Assembly: GCF_963082655.1 (NCBI RefSeq)
Contig: NC_081555.1
Span: forward strand, 180,088,151 to 180,152,150
DNA: 64,000 bases
DNA from: Stomoxys calcitrans
Lineage: Eukaryota > Arthropoda > Insecta > Diptera > Muscidae
Direction: 5' to 3'
The notes below the pieces were generated by a model, which searched no databases, was not told the origin of the DNA, and worked only from the letters and a program-made list of their open reading frames with translations. Positions 1 to 10,400 of the stretch are shown here, one piece after another (the stretch's first letter is position 1; each line of letters begins with the position of its first letter). The position numbers and the translations under genes were made by a program.

Positions 1-480
1 AATAGACGTTTTTGCAATCCCTCCATTGGAGAAAAATTACATTAATCAAGATTCAGATGCAAGTGACAAAGGAGGAATAATAGCGCACTCTAAATTTATG
101 AGATGCATCTGGGCTGCTGCTGCGTAGTATGACGCGGGAATACAAAACAACAAAACAACAACAACAACAACAACATAAACTGCATCTACACTTGCATTTA
201 TTTTAATACTATTACCTCTATTATTTTACGCTATACTAATATCGATATTAGTTTTTAGTTGTAGGATTCAATAGTAGGGAAACTAGAAAATGAATTGAAT
301 GAATGAGGAAGGAAAAGGTGAGATCAGGTGCACGACTACCGGATAAACGTCGAAATTTGTTCACGGAACACGCTTTTATGTTAGGATGCTAGCTGTAAGA
401 TATATTTAGGATTAAGTTTAACGCTAATTTAAAATTGGTCCTAAATGTGTGTTATAGGGTAGTATTTTAAGAAATAAAAG
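1..480. other. Gene-free flank with (CAA)n tract and AT palindrome
   Basis: No coding sequence is supported here. A (CAA)n-type tract lies at about 141-174, of the kind that ends several dispersed repeats in this window. A 14-bp perfect palindrome TAATATCGATATTA lies at 237-250 and contains the core TATCGATA (DRE-like). The LINE that follows may begin somewhere in this stretch, but its 5' boundary cannot be seen. Confidence 0.5.
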
Positions 481-2271
481 ATGATTATTCCAAATCCAAA
501 GAAATGTTGGAAATTTTTAAATGAACATCTAGGTAGAGCAAAGAGTTCAGAAATACGGTTGAAAAATGATAATGGTGATTATGTTACAAATAATGAGATG
601 TGCGAAATGTTTAATGACTTTTTTGTGAATATACCAAAGGTACTAAAAAGTAAAATTCGATATTTTCCTGGAGATAACTTTAATATGTTTGACACGTTAA
701 CCCCTGTTCGATACTCATTTCATTTCTGTGCAACGTACGAAGAAGAGGTTTTGGAATTTGTTTCGAAATTGCAAATAAATAAGAGTCCTGGTCATGATGA
801 TGTAAATACGAAGATGTTGAAAGTGTGTGAAGATGTTGTTTTACCGAAATTAATTGCTGTTTTTAATACAATTATTAATACGTCTGTGTATCCAGATATT
901 CTAAAGATTTCAAAAATTGTACCAATTCCGAAAGGCAAGGGCTTATGTAGCATTGACAGCTTTCGACCAATTGCCTTGCTATCGTTATTTGATAAATTAT
1001 TGGAAAAGGTTTTACATAGGCAACTGACAGCATACTTCGAGGATAATAATTTGTTATATAGATTTCAGTTTGGATTTAAAAAAGGCAGTGGTACGCAGGA
1101 GGCAATAGTCAATGTGGTCAATACAATATGTGAAGGTTTAGATAATGGTTACGGTGGAGTAGCTGGAGTTTTCTATGATCTGTCAAAGGCATTTGACTTG
1201 GTAGATCATGAAATATTACTTCGAAAACTACGGTTTTATGGAATTGTTGGAAATGCTCATAAACTGATTGAGAGTTATCTTCGAAACAGGAAACAGTTTG
1301 TTCAGATAGATGGATGCAGTAGTAGAATGGAAGATATTCAGTATGGGGTACCTCAGGGCAGCGTGCTAGGTCCCTTGCTGTTTACAGTTTATTTAAATGA
1401 CATAGCAAATATGAAATTGCATGGAAAATTGATAATGTATGCTGATGATATGAGCCTTTTTTATCCTTATTGTCATGAAGTTATTTTGAAAGCTCAAATT
1501 GAACATGATGCCAACGCAATTCATGACTTTGCAAGAATAAATGGATTGGTTTTGAACTCTGAGAAAACTAGGATTGTGCGTTTTCGGCCCCATGCTAGTG
1601 GAAGTAATGATTTCAACGTTTCTATTTGTGGGAGAAATGTAATTGAGAACACTTGTTTGAAATATTTAGGGATACACTTTCAGAGCAACCTCTCTTGGAA
1701 TTCACACATGCAATATTTGAAGTCAAAAGTAACTCCAGCGATTGGCCTGCTTTATAAATTTAAGAATAAATTCGACAAGGATACCAAGCTATTACTATAC
1801 AATGCCCTTATACATAGCCATTATAACTATTTGCCTATGATATACGCTGGCAAAAAAAACGCAGATTTTAAATCCTTGCAACGGTCCCAAAACAAAGCTC
1901 TCCGGATTGTTTACAATCTTCCACAAAGGTATTGTACCGAATTATTATTCAAAAACATATCTAAGACTACTTTGCCAATATGTGGGCTTTACAAAATGCA
2001 ACTCTTAACATACATGTATAAATCACTAAATAACATTGGCTACCACGTGATAACATTTAATCAAAATCAGACTAGGTTCAACACTAGAAATAGTGACAAT
2101 CTTCACGTAAAAAGGTGTAGACTTGAAACCACTAGGCAACGAATTGAGCATTCCGGTTGTTCTGAATATAACCATCTTCCTCAAAGTATAAAAAATATTC
2201 CCAGAATCTCCAGTTTTAAGTCTAATCTAAAATTGTATCTAATGGATAATATGGAAATGCTTCTAATGTGA
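481..2271 (+). CDS. LINE (non-LTR) reverse transcriptase, 596 aa, uninterrupted
   Basis: This is the reverse transcriptase part of a non-LTR retrotransposon. Visible motifs in order: an upstream block with SFRPIALLS near residue 160, palm motif A FYDLSKAFDLVDH at 231-243, motif B YGVPQGSVLGPLLF near 285-298, the catalytic YADD at 320-323, and a C-terminal thumb with KYLGIHF. The frame is open from the first usable ATG to TGA. No apurinic endonuclease domain or gag-like ORF1 precedes it, so the copy looks 5'-truncated. The FDxVDHEILLRKL and RNRKQFVQI spacing resembles the CR1/L2/Daphne-type group rather than Jockey, but the clade is a guess. A poly(A) tract at 2459-2479 marks the 3' end. The open frame suggests a fairly recent insertion. 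Confidence 0.85.
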   Translation: MIIPNPKKCWKFLNEHLGRAKSSEIRLKNDNGDYVTNNEMCEMFNDFFVNIPKVLKSKIRYFPGDNFNMFDTLTPVRYSFHFCATYEEEVLEFVSKLQINKSPGHDDVNTKMLKVCEDVVLPKLIAVFNTIINTSVYPDILKISKIVPIPKGKGLCSIDSFRPIALLSLFDKLLEKVLHRQLTAYFEDNNLLYRFQFGFKKGSGTQEAIVNVVNTICEGLDNGYGGVAGVFYDLSKAFDLVDHEILLRKLRFYGIVGNAHKLIESYLRNRKQFVQIDGCSSRMEDIQYGVPQGSVLGPLLFTVYLNDIANMKLHGKLIMYADDMSLFYPYCHEVILKAQIEHDANAIHDFARINGLVLNSEKTRIVRFRPHASGSNDFNVSICGRNVIENTCLKYLGIHFQSNLSWNSHMQYLKSKVTPAIGLLYKFKNKFDKDTKLLLYNALIHSHYNYLPMIYAGKKNADFKSLQRSQNKALRIVYNLPQRYCTELLFKNISKTTLPICGLYKMQLLTYMYKSLNNIGYHVITFNQNQTRFNTRNSDNLHVKRCRLETTRQRIEHSGCSEYNHLPQSIKNIPRISSFKSNLKLYLMDNMEMLLM

Positions 2272-2480
2272 TATATATTATTTTTTATTTTCTTGCTTCG
2301 TAAACTTTTTTTTGTTCATTTTTTTTATTTATATTTACAATGTATTAAAAACTAAAAATTGAAAAAGTTTTTATTGCCAACTCGCCCCAAAAATGTCCAT
2401 GTGGCGCTGGGGCATTATATTTTATGTATTGGAGTACTATGTAATAAATGAATTTAATAAAAAAAAAAAAAAAAAAAAAC
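2272..2480 (+). mobile_element. LINE 3' UTR and poly(A) tail
   Basis: The stretch after the reverse transcriptase stop is T- and A-rich and ends with AATAAATGAATTTAAT and an A tract at 2459-2479, as expected for target-primed reverse transcription. I could not identify a target-site duplication. Confidence 0.7.
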
Positions 2481-2860
2481 ATGAGGGGAATCTAAATCAT
2501 CTTGGTAGAGAATTATTGAATGCTGAAGCAGAGCACTTGCCATGTATCAAGAAACGAGTAGTTCGAGTGTGCCTGGTAGAAGAGCCTTGGGTTGGGGAAA
2601 AAGTCGCCAAATCCCCAACTGATTTTTCCCACCTCTTTTTTTAAAGACATCCTTAGTTTTTGTGTTGAGCATTTATTGGAATTTAAGTAATTATGAATGA
2701 CTACTTCACATTGGATCAAGTTGAAAATCTTAAAACCTTTTCAGGTTCTAACTAATCGAAATAAGAAATTAACCTTTTTTGAAGTACCAAAATCATGGAA
2801 ACATTTCGTGACGCACGATTTGTACAATAAATCCGGGGAACAACGGTTAGTCCCCATGGG

Positions 2861-3374
2861 ACTTTTAAATTGGGCAATATGGATATATTTGCATTTAAAG
2901 TTAATTGTAATAATAAATCTCAGTAGTGGAATAAATATTTTAAAGGGTTTAGTGCAAATATTTAGTAATTTTCTGCTACGGGATCAGACATTTGGAATGA
3001 AATTGAATAAAAATTCAAGTTCAAATTAAAGCTACTCGTTGATTCTTTGGTGTCAAATGTGTTGGCTCTACTGTAAAGTAAACGGCTATTCTATACCATT
3101 ATAAAAATCACGGACTTTTAAATTGGGCAATATGGATATATTTGCATTTAAAGTTAATTATAATAACAAATCTCAGTAGTGGAATAAATGTTTTTAAGGA
3201 ATTAGTGCAAATATTTAGTTTTCTGCTATGGGATCTTAGACATTTGGAAAGAAATTGAATAAAAATTCAGATTAAAAGTTCAATTAAATTAGCTAATCGT
3301 TGATTCTTTGGTGTCAAATGTGTTGGCTCTACTGTAAAGTAAGCGACTATTCTATACCATTATAATAATCACGG
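2861..3374. repeat. Direct tandem duplication, unit about 253 bp, two copies
   Basis: 2861-3113 and 3114-3374 are near-identical direct copies, both beginning ACTTTTAAATTGGGCAATAT and both ending near CACGG. They differ by small indels and substitutions. A third, more diverged partial copy lies at about 5890-5975. I see no coding capacity. The unit is likely part of a dispersed repeat that duplicated locally. Confidence 0.8.
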
Positions 3375-3901
3375 ATACGCGTACAAAGGCTTAGCAAAAG
3401 TTAGCCAAAATGTTGAAATAAAGTCGCACAACTGTAACGCTGATGCGAAGGCAAGCATCATTGAGTTTAAACAATTAACTCAATAAATTTGCATAGCGCC
3501 GTCTTCAAAATCGGATTGTTTCATTAACCTACTTTTGTAAATAATGAATAAACATTGATTATACTTAAGAATGGATTAATTAAATGTAAACAATCGGCCC
3601 TGTTCTACAATTCGATTTTGGTCGAATGTGATTCGATTTCTATTTTGTGTTGTTCTGCAAAACGATTCCACAAAAAAAAATGAGGTTTCATTCCGACTGC
3701 ATACACCCTGGCGGATTGATATCTATTCCGCTTTTCTTTCCATTAAAAAGAACTTTTCTCCTTAGGAAAGCTTTATAAAATAAAAACTGCATATGTTTTT
3801 TTCCAATTTATGCTTCCAAAAGTAAAAAAAATTTTCTTTATTAACTGCAAATTATTAAATAAAAAATGTTGTTTTGTTTGCCATTGGTATGTTTGATTCA
3901 G

Positions 3902-4187
3902 CTCTAAATTTGTTCCCGACATTAATTCCATCGTCGAAGAAGAAAACCAACATCTAGATAGAATCGGAAATGTGTTAAGTGAATTGGTGAAACTCAAGGA
4001 AACGGTGTCAAATGATTTAAAAAAAGTTTGTGAAACTTTGACTTCAATAGAATCTATTAAAAGAGAAGAGCTCCACGAAATGAAACGCCACAACATTCAA
4101 TTAGAGCGAAGTCTAGTCACCAAAAATGAGATCAAAATAAAATTTCTGGAGCTAGAAAAGCTAAAGCTTGGTCTTGGTGAAGACTAA
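3902..4187 (+). CDS. C-terminal exon of a Harbinger accessory protein (partial)
   Basis: The frame opens after a plausible splice acceptor (TTGATTCAG) and reads SKFVPDINSIVEEENQ, then a predicted coiled coil rich in Leu, Glu and Lys, and stops after KLKLGLGED. This matches the C-terminal coiled coil of the Myb/SANT-like second protein carried by many insect Harbinger elements, which in the family helps bring the transposase to the nucleus and to DNA. The DNA-binding N-terminal exon is not found upstream, so this is a remnant. The assignment rests on composition and on its position facing the transposase. Confidence 0.5.
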
Positions 4188-4394
4188 AATCTTGGCAGTT
4201 AAATCTTGCTTTGGACCGAGTGCGTACCTGAACTAAATGCGATCTCAAAGTTACATTTTTTTTCTGTTGTTTTTATTATTTTTAAGTATTTTGTAAGCTT
4301 AGGCCAGAGTGGAAGAAATGGACAAGCAATTGAAAGTTCCTTATTTTTTGTTTAATAAAAGTTTTAAAAATATTGGCATTTATTTTAGTGAAAG

Positions 4395-5576
4395 TTATGA
4401 GAGTGATAATGCAATGTTATCTCTAATTGTTCGGCTTTCGGCGCTATTTGGCAAGTCATCGTTCTCCTCAGAATATATATCATCTTCTTGGTCTGGGGGT
4501 TCGTTATCAACAAGAATATCTTCATATCGTAAATTGTAGTGCTTGCAAATGTTGTGCAATGCGCAACAAACGTTGACAAGTTTAACTACCTTCTGCGGAA
4601 CATATTGAATCGCACTGTTTTGTAAGCATCTAAATCTGCTCTTGAGATTGCCGATAGTTCTTTCAACTATATTCCTAGCTGAGGTATGCGCAATATTAAA
4701 ACGGTGCTGGTGAGTTCCAGGTTGAGGATCTTTGAATGGAGTCATGAGAAATGATTCAAGTGGGTAACCACTATCCCCTAGAAGCCAACTGTTTCGCATT
4801 CCATTCCTTCTTTGGGATGTGAAGAAAATTTTGGCTTCACTTAAATTCCAAATAAATGAATCATGAGAAGATCCTGGCCTACCAGCCTCTATAGCACGAA
4901 TTCTCATTTGGTAGTCACAAATCTTAAATGAAAAATAGGTTTTTTGATATCAACTCAAATTGTGTAGTACTCACAATCATTGCATTAATGCTAAAATATC
5001 CCTTCCTGTTGTAGTAGAGAGATGCATCCAAGGGTGGTTTAATTATCCTAATGTGTGTGCCATCAACGCAACCTATCACCCCAGGCAATCCGAACTTTTC
5101 GTAAAAGTGCATCTTTGACGATTGCATTTCATTTTCGGACATTTCGAGATTTATCCATTTTGGACATAATTTGTCTTCAAGCACTTTTATAACTTGCCAC
5201 AATAGTTTGCACATTGTTGTACGTGCAATACCGATGTTCAAGTCGTTTGCAATGACTCCCTGAAAACTGCCCACTGCAAGATGTCTTAGGGTAGCCGCCA
5301 ATTGAAGCTTAACTGGAATGCTTCCTTTTTTTATATATGGACCAACTTCTCTCAAAACATCTGAAAATGCTTCCCTGTTTAGTCTATACAGAGCAATGAA
5401 GCTATGGGATGATATGTATTATTTAGATGACACATGTTAAAGTGGACAAGAACTCACCAACTATCTGGGATATCGGTAGGATCAAAAGCATCCCTTAACT
5501 TACGACGTTTAACACGTTCCAAATAAAATGCTTCTTTTCTAGAAGCTAACAAAGCCAAAAACATGCCTGCAGGCAT
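4395..5576 (-). CDS. Harbinger (HARBI1-like) DDE transposase, 3 exons, 357 aa
   Basis: Exons on the minus strand are 5576-5458, 5401-4975 and 4922-4395; phases 2 and 0 match at the two introns (56 and 52 nt). The 357-residue product is close to human HARBI1 (349 aa). The nuclease triad is visible: D153 in GCVDGTHIRI, D232 in LLGDSGYP and E269 in VERTIGNLKSRF, with 36 residues between the second Asp and the Glu. An N-terminal helical region carries LYRLNREAF. No stop or frameshift is seen, so the enzyme may be functional. It would cut and paste DNA at TIRs with three-base target duplications. It lies inside a TIR-like element, so I call it a transposon gene rather than the domesticated host HARBI1. 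Confidence 0.85.
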
Positions 5577-5744
5577 ATTTTACAAAAATTATTTGATAAA
5601 CTAACAAATTTGTATGCCGGCTTAAAACAAATAAACGTATGTTTGCTTCTTGTTTTGTTTACAAATTTCACTAAACACAGCAAAATCAGCTGTTTTTTGA
5701 TTTTGCATCGAAAGTGGACTTCCCCTCGAATCACAGAACATGGG

Positions 5745-6631
5745 AAAACAAAATGTGCGGATTTCAAAAACGATGCGGAAATGAAAATGGTCGAAAGTAA
5801 GAACATGGGCGAATAAATTGGTTTTTGCTGACACACGGTTAGGTCGCTAGAAGGCCGGAGAACAGTGAATTGTTTCCATGGGCCCAAGGTGGGCAATGTG
5901 GATATATTTGCATTTAAAGTTATGTGTAATAATAAATATCAGTAGTGGAATAAATACTTTGAATATGTTTGTGGTCGATTTAAACAAAGAGTAAAGAAAG
6001 GTACAAGGCGTAGCTTCATTTGCTTTGAAGCCCTCACTAGGCCGTATAACGAACCGCAATAGTGGACTATCTAAATTTTGTGTAAAAGTAAAAAGAAATA
6101 AAAAGAAAAAAACTGTCATCAAACCTCAGTAGTGGAATAATCCATTTAAAGTAAAGATTCTTTAAAAACAAAATGTCCTAATCCATAGAAACAGCTAAAA
6201 TTATCCTAGTAAGATTTGCAAAATATTAAAGATTAAAAAAATATTATTTTTTAAGCACAAATGTGCAACAAATCCTTGTAGTGTACCAACGAACCAATGA
6301 TTGCATTGGCATGTAAATGACACACTATACATCATATTTAAGGCACCGATCAATGGATTTATATATGAACCATGCCACATTTAAGCGATGATTATGGAAA
6401 AGATGGAAGTAACGGACACCTAATTGCCGCGATTTACAACAGTCGCGCTAATCGTTTACATTCTCTTGCCATCAATAATTCAGAAGTGGGATAATTGTAT
6501 TAAAATGCAATACGGCTTTTCATCAAGTCCCCAACAAAACAATAAAAGAAGGATCATATAAAAACTCAAAAGCCGTTTTCTACTTCTAACAAACTGCAAA
6601 TTGGAAATATTGTGAATGTTTTAGCAAAAAT
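5745..6631. other. Gene-free stretch with diverged repeat copy
   Basis: No gene is supported. 5890-5975 is a diverged copy of the 2861-3374 duplication unit (GTGGATATATTTGCATTTAA, then CAGTAGTGGAATAAA). A further CAGTAGTGGAATAA motif lies near 6126. The rest is AT-rich intergenic sequence. Confidence 0.5.
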
Positions 6632-7095
6632 AATAATAAGGTTTACCAAAGTTGTAGATGGTCGCCTTCGTTTCTATTGTAAAATAAAAGAGTAAAGGGG
6701 GCACATATATATCAGAGTTATTTGGTTACCCATTCAAAACAGTTATCGTTTCACACTTTAACTAACCACCATGACAACCCATGGAAGTCGGTTGTACATA
6801 ACGGATTGAGGCGATGGATTCCTTTATCGGCAAGGGATGCCGTCTCAGTGTGCAACACACAATAATAATAAGGTTTGCCAAACCTTTGTTTCTATTGTAA
6901 AATAAAAGAGTAAAGGGGGCACATATATATCAGAGTTATCTGGTTACCCATTCAAAACAGTTATCGTTTCACACTTTAACTAACCACCATGACAACCCAT
7001 GGAAGTCGGTTGTACGTAACGGATTGAGCCGATGGATTCCTTTATCGGCAAGGGATGCCGCCTCAGTGTACAACACACTGCTACAACAACAACAA
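6632..7095. repeat. Tandem duplication of a SINE-like repeat unit
   Basis: 6632-6860 and about 6864-7080 are direct copies at roughly 230-bp spacing with few differences. Each ends with ATGGAAGTCGGTTGTAC, then GGCAAGGGATGCCG and CAGTGTRCAACACAC; the second copy continues into CTGCTACAACAACAACAA. The same terminal module recurs at 13810-13895 (minus) and 63735-63860 (plus), so this is a dispersed family with a CAA-rich tail. Confidence 0.75.
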
Positions 7096-7467
7096 GAACA
7101 ACCTAATTATTCTTTTTTTATTTAATTATACATACGCACACCTTTTTTCCTTCTTTTCTTAAAGGAAATCATTCCAAATTCACGCACAAAATAAATAAAT
7201 AAATATGTATATATATAATATCAGTCTTCTTCGTAATTTTCTTACAAATTAAGCGTTTTGTTTGGTGTGTAGACTAGACCAACCATTAAGAAATCTTAAA
7301 TGATTCCACGAATAAAGGAGTTCTATATAGTATATAAAAAATATTTTGTTTAAATTAACTCACATCATAACAGACACATCTCCAAAACATGAAATGCGAA
7401 ATTGCGACCACCACACAATGCAACTGTTGTGATGCATCTATGTAATCCAGCTAATAAATGTATTCTT

Positions 7468-10400
7468 TCACGACATTGCAGCATTAGTTTTGTGGCTTCT
7501 ATTCAGAAATTTTCCATTAAATGATTTCGTTAATGAATGTGACAAAGTAGTCGGAGTGGAGGAGACGGTGTTTAATATTAGTGGCGAAGGTTTACAAACA
7601 CTTTCATTGACATTTGCGTTCAATTCAAGAAGCATGTCTTCGTTGGTTTTAACATGGGCGGCACGTTTTAATCCTCCATATTTTGTCGTTTGTTTGGATG
7701 TTGAACTTATTCTATCATCGGAGGATGATTCTAGAGTACCGCAATCTTCCGTCCAGGACAATGTTATGCTGTCAGTGGAAAGATGAATGGTGTCATCTAT
7801 TCCATTTGGCTCGCTTTCAGCATTGAAATTAGACAACACTTGTTGCACTGTCTGTTCAATATCTGGTAGAAAAATTGAATTCAGGTCCAAGGTATCCTTT
7901 AAAACGCGCCATGAAGACACAAAGACACCCTTAACTCGCTCAAATGTTTCAAAATCGTACACTGATCGCGCTGTATTTGTCAAATCAAATGGTTCTGAAA
8001 ACAAAAATATGAGGTTTGCTTTTATTAGAAAAAAGACCACTGAAACAACGTGCACTACAAATCATGGAATTGATGATGATAATTCTATGTACAACAATAA
8101 TTTTTAACTATTTTCCGCTAAGTAGCCCCCAAATAGAAAATCTACTTTAACTTGCTGTCATAAACACCTGCACATACCTTCAATGCATAGCTCCTTCCAT
8201 TGATGAATATCATTTTTCAAAGACTTTGCCGTACGACACGCATTAATAGGCAAAATGCCACCTGTGCGGACAGATATCGCGTGTTGCGAATAGCTAAAAA
8301 AATACAGAAAAGTCAAAAATTAAACAAAGTTTACAAAATTCATAAGTTGTATATGCCAAACTTACTCAAAATTACTATAGTACTCCAGAAAGTTAAGAAA
8401 CAGCTCTCCGATAGTCTGACTATTTTTACTTTCGTAAGGGCCTATAGTCTCGTTCATATCCACAAAACCAAAATCATTAGAACGCAACTGAAAAAAAAAA
8501 GAAATAAAAAGCATATGTGAACACATGTATTGGGTTAGATTGGCTTTAGTGAGCTAATACTCGTAGAAAAGCGAAAAGTTCGGTTCAGTTGAATTTCATA
8601 TATCATCCCCCATGCATTGCGTTATAACATACTTTAAACCCCGTTTACACTGCTCTTTAAATCCGGATTTAATGTCTCCATCATCTGTTTTCCTTTTATA
8701 AAATCAGCTGACGAGAGCCTTAAATCCGGATTTAATTAGCAGTGTAAACGAGGTTTTACATGGTTATTGAAAGTTGCAACATAAGTTTCGGCCAAATCCG
8801 ATAGGAATTGTGCCTTCATCAAGGTCTTAGAAGTTTAAGGCGAGCGAGAAGCGTTGCTATGATATGGCGCTAGACGGCGCTATAAACCTCTGGGTGTGTT
8901 TTGTTATGCTATAGCGCAAATCCTGTCGGAGTAAATGCTTTGCTACAAGCGAGACGGCGCTATTGTGAGCGATAAAGTGTGTTGTGAAATGGTTTATAGC
9001 AAGAACTCGCCTTGTCTCCGTAAGATTTTTTGTTTATTTTTGTTAATTTTACCATTATTGAACTGCATTGGCTTTATTCTTGTGCATTTTTTTTTTTTTG
9101 CATTTAAATGGCTTTGATCTGTTTGTCTCTAATATTTGTGAATTCAAGTGCAGCAAAGTTAGACAGAAAAATGTGTTTTGTCTTTAACTTACTTTTATGG
9201 CAATCGACGATTACTTAGAGTTGCAGTTGTGCAAGTGTGAATGTTTTCATTTGGTCGAAACATATAAAGTGGATTAGTTTTCTTTCTTACTGCGCTACAA
9301 ATGGAAATGCTCTTAAGAGCTTAGTTTCAGTGGTTACGAACCAAATCGCGATCTAGGAAACTAGTTAAATGTTATATCAAAGCAAAAGACACAAAAGTGT
9401 AATATTTTACAAAATGGTGTTATGCATTACAATGGAAATAATTGATATCATCATCTTATTGGCTTGTTATTAAAGAAGTATCTAGATAGGTTTTAAGCCC
9501 ACAAAACGCGAATTTATCGCCTGAGTTCTATGAAATGTGACTCCCTTGCCATTCGTGCTGAGATTCAGATAGGATATATCTGCCATAAGGCGACCTAATT
9601 TGAATTCTTGGGTCCGTAACAGGCGTATTTATTATGCCATTTTGTAGCAAATTTAATCAGTGAGTTGTATAAGACCCCTCGATAGCCGTGTTAAATATGG
9701 TCCAGATTAGACCATAATTAGATATTGCTACCATATAGAGCGGTCTACCGATTAAGTATTCTTCGCCCATTAAAGGCTTACTTGTTACCTGCTACTGCCG
9801 AGGGCTTTATTAGGCTCATGGACATCCTTGCCACATATAATCTGTATCGTATGACATATTTGGATATAGCTGTCATATAGACATATCTCCCGATTTAATA
9901 TCATGGGTGTTAGACATACATATATCGAAGTATCCAAAGTTCGGCCCGACCGAGTTAAATTAGTTTTTTTTTCTGTTATATATTTTGAAAGAAAAATCTA
10001 ATTTGTTTTATAATAAAATCTAATTGAAATGAAAATATTTAAATTTTTTTTTATTTAATTAATATTCTACAATGGAGGTGGAACACATCTCCAATGAAGA
10101 AATTTAATGCTATATTGGTAAAAATTTGTTCCAGTCAATTCAAAATTCCAAATAATGTAAAAAAAAATTGTATATGGAACAAAACTGAAAATAGGATACT
10201 ATTTTTGGAAAATGGGCTAAAAAAAGGTTCATTTCTGGATGAAAAAAACTCAAAATTTAAGGGAACATTGCTTAGAAATGCATGAACAAAGTAACGCAAA
10301 AAACCATCCCTTTCGGCCTAGTTTTGAGTAATTGATGGTCCCAATTAAAAGTGCGTTTTTCTCGATTGCACAAAATGGCGTATGGAACAAGAGAGCATTA

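Larger units (their letters stand above)
3595..5744. mobile_element. PIF/Harbinger DNA transposon
   Basis: The element encloses a Harbinger transposase on the minus strand and the last exon of a plus-strand accessory protein, arranged tail to tail as usual for PIF/Harbinger. The left end reads CGGCCCTGTTCTACAATTCG from 3595. The right end, read inward on the minus strand from about 5744, reads CCCATGTTCTGTGATTCG, an imperfect match. A clean three-base target duplication is not visible, so the boundaries are approximate. The 5' exons of the accessory gene are missing, which suggests an internal deletion. Confidence 0.65.

Noticed and set aside
4395..5576. Host HARBI1 gene
   Set aside because: It lies within TIR-like ends, faces an accessory-protein exon and has transposon-type organisation, so a transposon copy is more likely.
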